Below the pieces are notes generated by a model. It was not told the origin of the DNA and made no database searches. It was given only the letters and a program-made list of their open reading frames with translations. The translations under genes and the position numbers were made by a program. Shown in pieces: positions 18,498-27,045 of a DNA stretch of 64,000 nucleotides. Origin of the DNA: Candidatus Gastranaerophilales bacterium (GTDB taxonomy: Bacteria > Cyanobacteriota > Vampirovibrionia > Gastranaerophilales > Gastranaerophilaceae); assembly GCA_944323725.1 (NCBI GenBank), contig CALUTP010000038.1, forward strand, positions 1-64,000. The letters are read 5' to 3'. The stretch's first letter is position 1. Every line of letters begins with the position of its first letter.

Positions 18498-18743
18498 TTG
18501 CTTAATAAAATTACACCAAGAATTTCAGCAGTATTAGGTGCAGTAAGGGATAGAAGTTATATAAATAAATATGCAAAAGGGAAAATTAAAGAGCCTCCTG
18601 CTTTTTATAATTCTCTAATAAAAAAATCAGGACCTCCAGCTAAAGCTTTTAATCAAAAAGTTAAAAGTTGGATGTTAGCATATAAGGATAATATTAAATA
18701 TTTTGATATGGTTGATAAGATAAATAAAATGTTTAAAGGATAA
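18498..18743 (+). CDS. Small basic protein of unknown function, TTG start
   Basis: 81 aa beginning with TTG 18498; a perfect AGGAGG (18485-18490) lies 7 nt upstream and decides the start. The product is Lys-rich and probably helical, with a PPAFYNSLIKKSGPPAKAF centre and no membrane segment or Cys. It sits alone between a terminator and the 18856 gene. Family not recognised. The ideal ribosome site makes it more credible than its length alone would. Confidence 0.65.
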   Translation: MLNKITPRISAVLGAVRDRSYINKYAKGKIKEPPAFYNSLIKKSGPPAKAFNQKVKSWMLAYKDNIKYFDMVDKINKMFKG

Positions 18744-18855
18744 AATTTGTACTTTTTTATAAAGTATCTTTATTGTAAATTTTTCTTAATGAAATAACAA
18801 AAATTATTTTCAGCAACATAATATAATTATGTGGTCTTAAAATAAGGATTAGTGT

Positions 18856-19473
18856 ATGAAAGTTTCAAGAGTAGGAATGAGTGTAAATCCGCAGTTTACA
18901 GCTGAGAGGACTAAAAATGCCCTAAAAAATACTGCTGGAGCTGCAGCTATAGCAATTGCATCAGCTGTTCCTGAAACAGAAGCAGATGCACAATTTTTTG
19001 TTCCACCTCCAGTACAACATTATTATTATGTGCCTGTTGTTCCAAATCCGATAACTACTGTTCCAAACTGTTTTGTATATGGTGATGTAGATAATTTTGA
19101 TACTGATAAATCTATGGCTCAGGTATTTTCAGAGATTGATTCAAAAGTAAAGGAAAATGGTTCAATTTCTATGAATGAAGTAGTTGGAATGGAACGTGAT
19201 AATTGGAATAAGACTCATTTTTATCCATATAGTAATTACCAAATGCAAAATACCGCTGCTAATTTTAAAACATTATCAACTCTATATAATGAAGAAGGTT
19301 CAAATCCTAATACAATAAATTATTCAGAATATAAAAATATAATGGATACTTATATGCAATATAAAAATGTCGCAAATTTTATAGGGTTAATGCAAATATT
19401 AACAATGCCACATCCTGTACATCCGCCACATAATCGTCATAAACCAATGCCTCCTCACCATCATAGACATTAA
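18856..19473 (+). CDS. F-x-[GA]-tagged protein with His/Pro-rich C-terminus
   Basis: 205 aa from ATG 18856, with AAGGAT upstream. MKVSRVGMSVNPQFTAERTK carries the tag (F-T-A) at about residue 14-16. A short Ala-rich helix (GAAAIAIASAVPE) follows near 30 and could act as a signal or anchor. Then come a Pro/Tyr/Val stretch (FVPPPVQHYYYVPVVP), a polar helical middle, and a tail with about ten His in the last 25 residues, which may bind metal. Its convergent neighbour at 19490 is ftsL-like, probably unrelated. Family not recognised. Confidence 0.7.
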   Translation: MKVSRVGMSVNPQFTAERTKNALKNTAGAAAIAIASAVPETEADAQFFVPPPVQHYYYVPVVPNPITTVPNCFVYGDVDNFDTDKSMAQVFSEIDSKVKENGSISMNEVVGMERDNWNKTHFYPYSNYQMQNTAANFKTLSTLYNEEGSNPNTINYSEYKNIMDTYMQYKNVANFIGLMQILTMPHPVHPPHNRHKPMPPHHHRH

Positions 19474-19489
19474 ATGTTAATTAAAATTT

Positions 19490-19963
19490 TTAGTATCCAA
19501 TTGCCCAATTTACAGATGGTATAAATTCCTTTTTAGGTTCTACAGCTATTGATGATGTTATTGCTGGGACTTCAATAACTTTTGCGGCTTTTTGAAGCAG
19601 ATTGTATTCTGTCATTCTATTATCAACGTTATTAAATGATTTTAATCTATCTAAATTATTTTGTAATTCAGCATTTTCATCGTTAAGAGTAGTTACTTGA
19701 CGACTTAATGTATTTAAAGTAATTTCATTTGACATTTCAAAATAATAACTTATAAAAGCTACGGCTATAAATATACCTAATATTGAACATAAAGTTGAAT
19801 TTACTTTTCTAATAGCCATTTCTTTTACCGAACTTCCTTTGTGAAAATATCCTTCAATAACTGGTGCCTGTTGCACAGGACGTTCTGTGTATCCTGTTTC
19901 TACATAAGAATAACGTATTTCTTCTTCTTCTCTTACTCTCGCTGTATTCAATTTATTCCCCAA
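19490..19963 (-). CDS. ftsL: FtsL-like divisome membrane protein
   Basis: 157 aa at most; a TTG at 19951 (GGGG six bases upstream) may be the real start. It has a cytoplasmic N-terminus of about 65 residues, one membrane helix (CSILGIFIAVAFISYYF near 80), then a periplasmic leucine-zipper coiled coil (NTLSRQVTTLNDENAELQ) and a short tail. This is the FtsL layout, and the gene sits 23 nt behind rsmH, the standard mraW-ftsL order of the division cluster. The sequence family is too variable to prove identity, so the call rests on topology and position. No ftsI follows; the cluster is broken here. Confidence 0.68.
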   Translation of the reverse strand: MGNKLNTARVREEEEIRYSYVETGYTERPVQQAPVIEGYFHKGSSVKEMAIRKVNSTLCSILGIFIAVAFISYYFEMSNEITLNTLSRQVTTLNDENAELQNNLDRLKSFNNVDNRMTEYNLLQKAAKVIEVPAITSSIAVEPKKEFIPSVNWAIGY

Positions 19964-19986
19964 CTTTTACTGTAAATATTAATTAA

Positions 19987-20919
19987 CTACCCGCTAATAC
20001 ATCTTGCAATTCTTAATTTTGCGCTCCTTGATGGTGGATTTTCTCGAATTTCTTGTTCTGTTGCAACGATAGGCTTCTTATTAACCAACTCTAATTTTGG
20101 CGGCGGGCATGTGCAAATCATTTGATTTTTACTGCAATGACACCGCTGTGAGTGGTATTTGAATAAGCATTTCACTATCCTATCCTCCAAAGAGTGAAAA
20201 CTTATTACACTTATTATAGCACCAACTTCAAGTAAATCCAACACATCATTCAGAGTATTTTTTACATTTGTTAACTCTTGGTTAACTTCAATTCGAATAG
20301 CTTGAAATACTCTTGTAGCAGGATGTATAGCTGATTTTATATTTGGTGTAACTTTTTTTATTAGATCTGCTAATTGTATAGTTGTTTCAATTTTTTTTAG
20401 CTTTCTTTGCTCAATAATAGCTTTTGCAATCCTTTTTGAAAATCTTTCTTCGCCATATTCTGAAAAAATTCTTACTAAATCATTTTCTGAGTATGTATTT
20501 ACAACGTCATAAGCTGTAAAATTTGAATCTTGGTTAAATCTCATATCTAAAGGTGCATCTTTAGAAAAAGAAAAACCTCTTTCAGCTTTATTGAATTGAT
20601 GATAAGATGCTCCAAGGTCAAATAGTACACCACCAGTAATTTTTTTTATTCCAAGTTCATTTAGGACGTTTTTAATATTTGTATATGAATTTTTTACTAT
20701 TGTTAAGTTTTTGTAACTTTTTAAACGTTCTGAAGCTGCTTGAATAGCTTCATTGTCAATATCAAATGCGATTAATTGCCCATCAGGTTGAATTCTTTGC
20801 AAAATTAACTCGCTATGTCCTCCTCCTCCTAATGTGCAGTCGATATAAATTAGTCCATTTCTGCACTCAAGTGCATTGACGGCCTCATTTTTCATAACAG
20901 TATAATGCTTAAATTCCAT
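19987..20919 (-). CDS. rsmH: 16S rRNA (cytosine1402-N4)-methyltransferase
   Basis: 310 aa (E. coli RsmH 313). It N4-methylates C1402 of 16S rRNA, the same nucleotide as RsmI, whose gene is at 4810. YTVMKNEAV near 6, the SAM-binding IDCTLGGGGHS with GGGGHS at 31-36, FDLGASYHQF near 105, ISFHSLEDRIVK near 240 and a C-terminal KKPIVATEQEIRENPPSRSAKLR motif are all visible. A cysteine cluster (CHCSKNQMICTC) sits near 262. The ATG is directly preceded by a TGC-TAAAAT box at 6 nt, so the mRNA is probably leaderless. Confidence 0.95.
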   Translation of the reverse strand: MEFKHYTVMKNEAVNALECRNGLIYIDCTLGGGGHSELILQRIQPDGQLIAFDIDNEAIQAASERLKSYKNLTIVKNSYTNIKNVLNELGIKKITGGVLFDLGASYHQFNKAERGFSFSKDAPLDMRFNQDSNFTAYDVVNTYSENDLVRIFSEYGEERFSKRIAKAIIEQRKLKKIETTIQLADLIKKVTPNIKSAIHPATRVFQAIRIEVNQELTNVKNTLNDVLDLLEVGAIISVISFHSLEDRIVKCLFKYHSQRCHCSKNQMICTCPPPKLELVNKKPIVATEQEIRENPPSRSAKLRIARCISG

Positions 20920-20925
20920 AAAAAA

Positions 20926-20934
20926 ATTTTAGCA
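20926..20934 (-). promoter_or_regulatory. Extended -10 promoter of rsmH-ftsL
   Basis: TGC followed by TAAAAT with exactly six T before the ATG at 20919. It predicts transcription starting on the ATG itself. Confidence 0.65.
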
Positions 20935-20962
20935 TAAATTTTATTAAAAAGCTTACATTATT

Positions 20963-21163
20963 CTATTGAAAAACAAAACCTTCTAATCCATATTCATCAA
21001 TAATTTCTAAAAATTTATTGTATGTATAGATTTGTGCTTCGCCAGATTCATCAAAAATTTCTATAAGTTTATTTTGATTCTGATTTTCGACAGCATTAAT
21101 CATTTTGTCAATTTCATTTGCTTCATTCTCTTTTTCTGTTGTTGAAATAAATTTGATGTCCAT
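20963..21163 (-). CDS. Small acidic protein, paralog of the next gene
   Basis: 66 aa from ATG 21163; the longer frame from TTG 21178 would include the GGAG ribosome site. It is acidic and soluble. The last 27 residues (QIYTYNKFLEIIDEYGLEGF) match the C-terminus of the 21185 product (QIYTYAKFLEIYDMHGLEGF), so the two are tandem duplicates whose N-termini have diverged. Function not recognised. They form a two-gene unit upstream of rsmH and transcribed towards it. Confidence 0.68.
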   Translation of the reverse strand: MDIKFISTTEKENEANEIDKMINAVENQNQNKLIEIFDESGEAQIYTYNKFLEIIDEYGLEGFVFQ

Positions 21164-21184
21164 AATACTTTTCTCCAAGAGCCG

Positions 21185-21433
21185 TTAATTTACTAAAAAT
21201 CCCTCAAGTCCATGCATATCGTAGATTTCTAAAAATTTGGCATATGTATATATTTGAGTATTTTCAGGTTTTTGTTGATCCATAATAAGAATTCTGCCAT
21301 TTCCGATTTTTGAATCTAAATGCATCATAAAATCAATCATTGCTGTGACAAATATTTCATCTTCTAAATCTTCAATTGTAACACTTTTTAAGAAGTGAAA
21401 ATCTTTTTCTTGAAATGTTCTTGCTGCTGGCAT
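21185..21433 (-). CDS. Small acidic protein, paralog of the 20963 gene
   Basis: 82 aa with a near-perfect AAGGAG before ATG 21433. The central part (SVTIEDLEDEIFVTAMIDFMMHLD) looks helical; the C-terminus carries the shared IYTYxKFLEI ... GLEGF motif. No Cys, membrane helix or signal. The paralogous gene starts 22 nt downstream on the same strand. The conserved tail is probably the functional or partner-binding part. Family not recognised. Confidence 0.72.
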   Translation of the reverse strand: MPAARTFQEKDFHFLKSVTIEDLEDEIFVTAMIDFMMHLDSKIGNGRILIMDQQKPENTQIYTYAKFLEIYDMHGLEGFLVN

Positions 21434-21553
21434 TGCAAACTCCTTAAATTATAACCATTAACTTTACGTTGGTTGTTACGTCATTAATTAATAATTTCTT
21501 TAATAAAAATCTATAAATATTACAAAATTGTTACAAGCGTAGAAGTTTAAAAT

Positions 21554-21592
21554 TAAAAAAGAACCGGAAATATATTTTCCGGTTCTTTTTTT
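21554..21592 (-). terminator. Rho-independent terminator after gltX
   Basis: Stem AAGAACCGGAAA / TTTCCGGTTCTT with T runs on both strands. It lies between gltX and the small-gene pair, both on the minus strand, so it separates the two units. Confidence 0.9.
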
Positions 21593-21609
21593 ATTATTAT
21601 ATTAAATGT

Positions 21610-23079
21610 CTAGACAGTTTGTTTAATAGCACTGTTAATCCGGTTAAATGTCTTATTCTTGCCAATAATTGCAAGTATTGCAGTCATATCAGCTCCGCAA
21701 ATTCTGCCAGTAACAGCTGCTCTTATAGCCCACATTGTAATTTTAGGTTTAATACCTTTTTCCTTGTAGTAGCCTCTAAATGCTTCTAGTTTTTCATGGA
21801 GATTTTCTTCATTCCATTCCCAATCTTTAGCCTGTTCAAGGAAAGTTTTCAAAACATCTTGCGATGTTTCAGTATCAAGAGTTTCTTTTGCTTTTTCATC
21901 TATTTCGACTTTTTCACCAAAGAAATATGGTACCGCATCAGTAATATCAGAAAGAACAGTTAATGGTTCATAAGTGACCTCAACCATTCTTGTATATTGA
22001 GCATCTGTTAGTTCGTTTAAATCGTATTTTGTTAAATATGGTCTAAGTTTTTCTTTTAATTCAGGAATTGAAAGCATTTTTATGTAATGACTGTTCATCC
22101 AATTTAATTTGTCATATTCAAAGATTGAATTAGAAGATGAAATTTCATTAATTCTAAAATCCTGAGCAATTTCATTGACAGTTTTAATTTCCTGACCATC
22201 AGAAGGAGACCAGCCAAGTAGGGCAACAAAGTTGATTAACGCATCTGTCAAGTATCCTTTTTCAACAAATTCAGAAACTGCAGTTGCACCATGTCTTTTA
22301 GAAAGTTTGCTTCTGTCAGGAGCTAGAATCATCCCTAAGTGCCCGAATCTTGGAACTTCAGCCCCAAGTGCTTCAAAGATTAAAATCTGCTTGAATGTAT
22401 TAGAAATATGATCTTCGCCTCTGATTACGTGTGAAATTTTCATAAGCATATCATCTATTACAACTGCAAAGTTATAAGTAGGTGCTCCATTTGATTTCAT
22501 TATAACAAAATCACCTAGTAAATCAGTATCCATATGTAATTCACCTTTAACAAGGTCATTGAATTTTAATATAGACGAATCGTGAAAAGCTTTTTGAGCT
22601 TTTGCAATATTAAATCTGATTGCAGGTTTTTTCCCTTCCGCTCTTAATTTAGCTTTTTCATCTTCTGTTAAGTTTTCGCATTTTTTAGAATATACATAAG
22701 GTCTTTTGTTTTTAGTAGCTTCTTCTTTTTCTGCTTCTAATTCTTCTGGAGTGCAGAAACATTCATATGCAAACCCTTTGTCTAAAAGTTCTTGAACATA
22801 TTTAGGGTATATATCAAATCTTTCAGATTGAGTATAGGGTCCGTATGGGCCTCCAACATCTGGACCTTCGTCCCAGTTTAGTCCTAAAGCTTTTAAGCTG
22901 TCAAAGATATTATCAATGTATGCCTGGCTTGTGCGATCAGCATCAGTATCTTCAATTCTTAAAACAAATTTACCTTGGTGTTTTTTTGCAAATAAGTAAT
23001 TAAATAAAGCTGTTCTTGCTGTTCCAATATGTAAATTCCCGCTTGGCGACGGAGCAATTCTCACTCTAACTTCGTTCAT
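21610..23079 (-). CDS. gltX: Glutamyl-tRNA synthetase
   Basis: 489 aa from ATG 23079 with GAGGA upstream; an in-frame start at 23145 adds 22 basic residues without a ribosome site. It is a class I aminoacyl-tRNA synthetase charging tRNA-Glu. RIAPSPSGNLHIGTART near 7-23 is the HIGH region, LRIEDTDADR near 43, VIRGEDHISNT near 208, and SKLSKRHGA (the KMSKS equivalent) near 255. The usual zinc-type region has CFCTPEELEAE, then a KKCENLT Cys. The C-terminal anticodon-binding part is helical. No glnS-like gene is seen here, so tRNA-Gln may be made by transamidation. Confidence 0.95.
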   Translation of the reverse strand: MNEVRVRIAPSPSGNLHIGTARTALFNYLFAKKHQGKFVLRIEDTDADRTSQAYIDNIFDSLKALGLNWDEGPDVGGPYGPYTQSERFDIYPKYVQELLDKGFAYECFCTPEELEAEKEEATKNKRPYVYSKKCENLTEDEKAKLRAEGKKPAIRFNIAKAQKAFHDSSILKFNDLVKGELHMDTDLLGDFVIMKSNGAPTYNFAVVIDDMLMKISHVIRGEDHISNTFKQILIFEALGAEVPRFGHLGMILAPDRSKLSKRHGATAVSEFVEKGYLTDALINFVALLGWSPSDGQEIKTVNEIAQDFRINEISSSNSIFEYDKLNWMNSHYIKMLSIPELKEKLRPYLTKYDLNELTDAQYTRMVEVTYEPLTVLSDITDAVPYFFGEKVEIDEKAKETLDTETSQDVLKTFLEQAKDWEWNEENLHEKLEAFRGYYKEKGIKPKITMWAIRAAVTGRICGADMTAILAIIGKNKTFNRINSAIKQTV

Positions 23080-23213
23080 TTTGAATCCTCGATTTCTTTT
23101 ATTTTTCGCACTTACAATCCTATCACGCACAGTTTTTAATTTCAAGAAGTTTAATCTGATGTTAAATTAATTAGTTTGTATTAAAATAGATAGTTTAATT
23201 TGTTGTAGTATTA

Positions 23214-23222
23214 TGTTATAAT
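23214..23222 (+). promoter_or_regulatory. Extended -10 promoter of the 23229 gene
   Basis: TGT followed by TATAAT, with 6 nt to the ATG at 23229 and no ribosome site. This is one of the clearest leaderless arrangements in the window. Confidence 0.7.
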
Positions 23223-23228
23223 GCAATT

Positions 23229-24083
23229 ATGAAAAAGATTGTAATTTTATTTGCTGTTTTTTTATTAGGAGTGAGTGTTTTTGGAAAGGAAGATGATGCA
23301 ATCCTCCCAAATATTTTTATTTATCCTATGCCAGATTGTGAGTCAAAGATAAATGATGATGAGTTTACTCCTGAGGAACTTGAGTATATTTCGCCAGATT
23401 CTGCTAAAGATGAAGAATTGTCTGTAGATGATGAAATTAATTTGTTTAGTTCGGTTGAAAATGTTAATGATAAAGAATATAGTGAATTTGTAGAAGATTC
23501 AAATGCTATTTTTTTAAAGGATAATTATGATAATTATGTCGTGAATATTAGAGTTCCGCAAAAAATAACTTCGACTAAATCGTTAAATTTAGATAATAAA
23601 ATTCACAATGAAAGACTATTAAATTTGTCGAAGTATTCTAAGGAGGAATATAATATTTCAGGGCATTCAATGAATAATGTATATCGAGCTGGAGGTTTTT
23701 CGTTTGGAACTATGTATGATGCTAGCGTGGATAGAATTTCTATGCTGGAAAAATCTGCTAGATTATTTACAAGATATGAGAATAAACGATTTGCACTAAG
23801 CTCAGCTTATGAAAAAACCTCTAATACAACAATAGGGACGCTTTATGATACGCTTTATCTAGCCCCGGAATTTAAAATTAATAATTATTTCGCAGTAAGA
23901 GAAGTATTAAGTGCTGATATTACAAGAAATAGAAAAAGCAGTGAATTAATTTTTTCCGTTTCTCCATATGGGCGTGATAATAATGACCGCTTTCGACTTG
24001 AATTTGGTGCAAAGCAAACTATTGATCAGGATAATGCACTATATGGGACTCAGTTAAACTTTTCGACGAATTTAAAATTGTAA
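23229..24083 (+). CDS. Exported protein of unknown function with possible beta-rich C-terminus
   Basis: 284 aa. A signal peptide (MKKIVILFAVFLLGVSVFG) is followed by an acidic, probably disordered stretch of about 75 residues (EDD, DDEF, DEELS). A C-terminal half of alternating polar/hydrophobic segments follows (FSFGTMYDA, RFALSSAYEK, ELIFSVSPYG, FRLEFGAKQT, TQLNFSTNLKL) that could form outer-membrane strands. It ends in a hydrophobic residue but is too short for a full barrel unless oligomeric. The ftsB-like gene follows after 81 nt. No family recognised; export is likely, barrel formation only suggested. Confidence 0.72.
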   Translation: MKKIVILFAVFLLGVSVFGKEDDAILPNIFIYPMPDCESKINDDEFTPEELEYISPDSAKDEELSVDDEINLFSSVENVNDKEYSEFVEDSNAIFLKDNYDNYVVNIRVPQKITSTKSLNLDNKIHNERLLNLSKYSKEEYNISGHSMNNVYRAGGFSFGTMYDASVDRISMLEKSARLFTRYENKRFALSSAYEKTSNTTIGTLYDTLYLAPEFKINNYFAVREVLSADITRNRKSSELIFSVSPYGRDNNDRFRLEFGAKQTIDQDNALYGTQLNFSTNLKL

Positions 24084-24164
24084 ATTTATCAAAATATAAT
24101 TGTCTGTAATTAATGTTTTTAATATAATTTAAATAGTAGATAAATCCTTTAAGGAGTTTTAATA

Positions 24165-24599
24165 TTGGAAGTTAGTAGCAATACAAAATTAAATGAAGAA
24201 ACGGCTGCAATTCAAGAGAATGGTCTTGCTGCAAGAGCTATTGCAAAAAATAAAAGCCATAAGCGTAAAATTGGTTTTTATTACTCTTTTTTAACAATTG
24301 TGCTGTTATTTTGTCTTGTTCAGGTGGGTTTTGGTGTAATTTTGAATATATCTAAGATTATTGCTTATAAGGCTAAGATTATTACTATGGAAAAAGTAAG
24401 AGATGATGCAGAACTTAGGAATAAAGAACTAAAAAGCGATATAAAACAATTTTCAAAAACGGCTAGTCTAGAGGAAATTGCAAGAAATAATCTTAAAATG
24501 GCAGGAGAAGATGAAGTGCTCGTAATTATCAATAACACTCAAGAATCTACTGATAAAAATAAAAAACATCTTAGTAAAAAATTTAAACATAAAAAGTAG
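24165..24599 (+). CDS. FtsB/DivIC-like septum-formation initiator protein
   Basis: 144 aa from TTG 24165, with AAGGAG 8 nt upstream. A cytoplasmic N-terminus of about 45 residues is followed by one membrane helix (FLTIVLLFCLVQVGFGVIL near 46), a coiled coil (KAKIITMEKVRDDAELRNKEL) and the motif LEEIARNNLKMAGEDEVLVI. That motif corresponds to the E-x-A-R-x-x-L-x-M-x-x-P-x-E-x-x-x-V end of DivIC/FtsB proteins, which bridge FtsL with FtsQ. The basic tail is unusual. With the ftsL-like gene at 19490 it would give the FtsL-FtsB pair, though the two are not in one operon. The TPR gene starts 10 nt later. Confidence 0.78.
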   Translation: MEVSSNTKLNEETAAIQENGLAARAIAKNKSHKRKIGFYYSFLTIVLLFCLVQVGFGVILNISKIIAYKAKIITMEKVRDDAELRNKELKSDIKQFSKTASLEEIARNNLKMAGEDEVLVIINNTQESTDKNKKHLSKKFKHKK

Positions 24600-24609
24600 T
24601 TGGTGGTTT

Positions 24610-26187
24610 ATGCAGGAAAATGAAGTTGTAAGTTATGTAAAAAAAGCATTTGAATATAAAGAACATGAGTGCTACAAGCAAGCTATAGAAATGCTTTATA
24701 AGGTTTTGGAATCAGAAAGTGATAATATAGAAATCCTATTTCAAATAGGTGAATTATATGCTCTTTTGCATAACTATAATAGGACTGAGCAATATTTGGA
24801 AAAGGTTCTTTTAATTAATGCAAAACACTTGCCGTCTTTAAAATTGCTACAAAAAGTTTATATAAGACAAAATGAATTTAAAAAAGCAAAAAAAATAGCT
24901 GTTTCAGTTTTTGAAATTGAGAAAAACTCTGAAAACTTAAAAAATTTGATAAAAATTCTTGGTATATTGAAAGAATTTGAGGCAATTGCAACGTATCAAG
25001 AAACAGAATATATGGATAGTGATTGTTATTATGCGTGGGCTGAGTCTTTATATAATGCAGGTAAAACTGATGAGGCTAAAGTTTTGATTGAAAAAGCATG
25101 CAAATTAAATTCAGAAGATTCTGATTGTAAAATTCTTTTAGGTAAAATATATTTTGATGAAAATGAATTTGATAAATCAAGAGAAATATTTGAGGGTTTT
25201 GGTAAAAATTCCCAAGATGCTGTAGTATTAAACTATTTAGGTTTATTTGCTCTTGATGATATGAATTTTGTTGAGGCTATAAAATTCTTTTCTAGAGCTT
25301 CAAATATTGACAAGTCGAATCCAGTTTATTTCTATAATCTAGGTAATGCTTATTTCTTTAATGGCTGGCATGAGGAATCTGTAAATGCTTACCAGAAAGC
25401 TATTTGCTTAACTCCAGATAATGCTGATTACAGATATTCTTTGGCTTATTTGTTATTTGAAGATAAAGAGTATGATAAAGCTAAAAAGGAAATTGATATA
25501 GTTCTTGAAAATAATCCAAAACATTATCAGGCAAGGGTGATATCTGCTTTATTGAAATTAGAGAGTAAAGATTATTTAGGTGCCCAACAGATACTTGAAG
25601 AAAATATAAAATTTGGTGCAGAAGATGATTTTACATTAATTTCTCTTGGAAAAGTATATAGCGAGCTTGGTATTTTTGATAAAGCTGAAAAAGTTACAAG
25701 TAACGCTATAGAAAGAACTCCAGACAATATGAATAATAGATGTGCTTTGGCAGAGATCTATATAAAAGAAAAAAAATATAATGAAGCAATAGAAATTTCC
25801 AAAAGTCTAATTGCTGAGAATGAGAGGTATATATCTGCCTATATTATTGGAGCAAAGGCGTCTTATTATAACGGGGATATTGATTTAACTAAAGAATATG
25901 CTCAGGATGCAATCGCACTGGACATAAATTGTTCAGAAGGATATTATTATTTAGCTATGGTAAGAGTTTCACAAAAAGATTATGATGAAGCTGTAGAGTG
26001 CATGAAAAGAGCTATTATGTATGATATTACAAATGCAAAATATTATGCAGAGATGAGTAAAATATATAAGCTTAAAAGTGATATAAAAACAGCATTTGAA
26101 TATATAAAAGAAGCTGAAAGTATTGATAGTTCAGTTGAGTACAAAATTATATATAAAGAACTTGCAGCTCTAAATAGGAAGCTTTAA
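24610..26187 (+). CDS. Tetratricopeptide-repeat protein
   Basis: 525 aa made almost wholly of TPR units, roughly a dozen, spaced about 34 residues apart. Clear examples are QIGELYALLHNYNRTEQYLEKVL, YYNLGNAYFFNGWHEESV-like and YYYLAMVRVSQKDYDEAVECM-like repeats. No signal peptide or membrane helix, so it is a cytoplasmic scaffold. It lies 10 nt behind the ftsB-like gene and is presumably coexpressed, which hints at a cell-envelope or division role without proving it. Client proteins cannot be deduced. Confidence 0.88.
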   Translation: MQENEVVSYVKKAFEYKEHECYKQAIEMLYKVLESESDNIEILFQIGELYALLHNYNRTEQYLEKVLLINAKHLPSLKLLQKVYIRQNEFKKAKKIAVSVFEIEKNSENLKNLIKILGILKEFEAIATYQETEYMDSDCYYAWAESLYNAGKTDEAKVLIEKACKLNSEDSDCKILLGKIYFDENEFDKSREIFEGFGKNSQDAVVLNYLGLFALDDMNFVEAIKFFSRASNIDKSNPVYFYNLGNAYFFNGWHEESVNAYQKAICLTPDNADYRYSLAYLLFEDKEYDKAKKEIDIVLENNPKHYQARVISALLKLESKDYLGAQQILEENIKFGAEDDFTLISLGKVYSELGIFDKAEKVTSNAIERTPDNMNNRCALAEIYIKEKKYNEAIEISKSLIAENERYISAYIIGAKASYYNGDIDLTKEYAQDAIALDINCSEGYYYLAMVRVSQKDYDEAVECMKRAIMYDITNAKYYAEMSKIYKLKSDIKTAFEYIKEAESIDSSVEYKIIYKELAALNRKL

Positions 26188-26277
26188 AACAAAAATTTGC
26201 CCTTGAAAATAATATAATTATAATATTAATATATAGGGCTGATTAGGGAGCCGGACTGAATTAGAGGAGTTGAGCTT

Positions 26278-26964
26278 ATGGATATGAAAAAGATTATATG
26301 TACAATTGCGCTTGCGCAATCATTATTAATAGCACCGGCTTTTGCATTAAGTTTTGGAAAAGAAAAGCCGATTGTCGTGCCGAAAAATTTTCCAGCGAAA
26401 TATAATGCAGATTATATAAAAAGAATAACCCCAGAATATAAATCTGTAGGTGAAGATTTTATATTTTATGTAGCTCTGGATATGCTAAAAGGTACGAATG
26501 GAGAATTCTCTCGTAAAGCAATCTTAGGGAATAACCTTTCACAGCGTCCTGTAAAAATTGAATTTAGGGATTTAGCTTCAATAAATCCCGACTATGCTTC
26601 ATTTGATGCATTAGGTTGGAAACGGGGAAAACAATTATATATTTATATAAATCCAAGACATAAAGATGCCCCTCCAGGAGCTCTTGCAGCATTATTATCC
26701 CATGAAGCACTCCATCAGGATGAATACAATTCTCTAGCAGAAGAAACTTATGCTTGGACAATGGAAGCTTCTGTGTGGTGTGAAATATTAAATGTTTATC
26801 CTGAAAGTGATGAGAATCTTCACCCTTTAGTTACTCGTGAAAATACTTTGAAAAAGTTGTTTGAAAAAGGTAATTATTCAAGCAAATATATAAAGAAAAC
26901 AGTTCATGCAAATGAAGGATATAAAAACCTTCCGGCAACATCTCCGGGTTTTGAAGATTTATAA
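26278..26964 (+). CDS. Exported putative zinc metalloprotease (HExxH)
   Basis: 228 aa. GAGGAG precedes the ATG (a second ATG lies two codons on). A signal peptide ends near APAFA. The mature part holds LAALLSHEALHQDEYNS with H142-E143-xx-H146, a classical zinc-binding HExxH helix preceded by hydrophobic residues. About 13 residues later comes AEETYAWTMEA, whose Glu could be the third zinc ligand as in gluzincins. The rest gives no family name. Location would be periplasm or surface. Substrate unknown; protease activity is inferred from the motif alone. Confidence 0.7.
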   Translation: MDMKKIICTIALAQSLLIAPAFALSFGKEKPIVVPKNFPAKYNADYIKRITPEYKSVGEDFIFYVALDMLKGTNGEFSRKAILGNNLSQRPVKIEFRDLASINPDYASFDALGWKRGKQLYIYINPRHKDAPPGALAALLSHEALHQDEYNSLAEETYAWTMEASVWCEILNVYPESDENLHPLVTRENTLKKLFEKGNYSSKYIKKTVHANEGYKNLPATSPGFEDL

Positions 26965-27045
26965 TTGCTAAATTTTTATGAATAATTACATAGGTTAATT
27001 ATAAAGTATATTGATTATACAAAATCCTTGATGTTAAATATTCGT

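Noticed and set aside
26230-26277. GC-richer leader GGGAGCCGGACTG before the metalloprotease gene as a riboswitch or tRNA piece
   Set aside because: Too short for a riboswitch core and no pairing arms could be found; the GAGGAG at its end is just the ribosome site.
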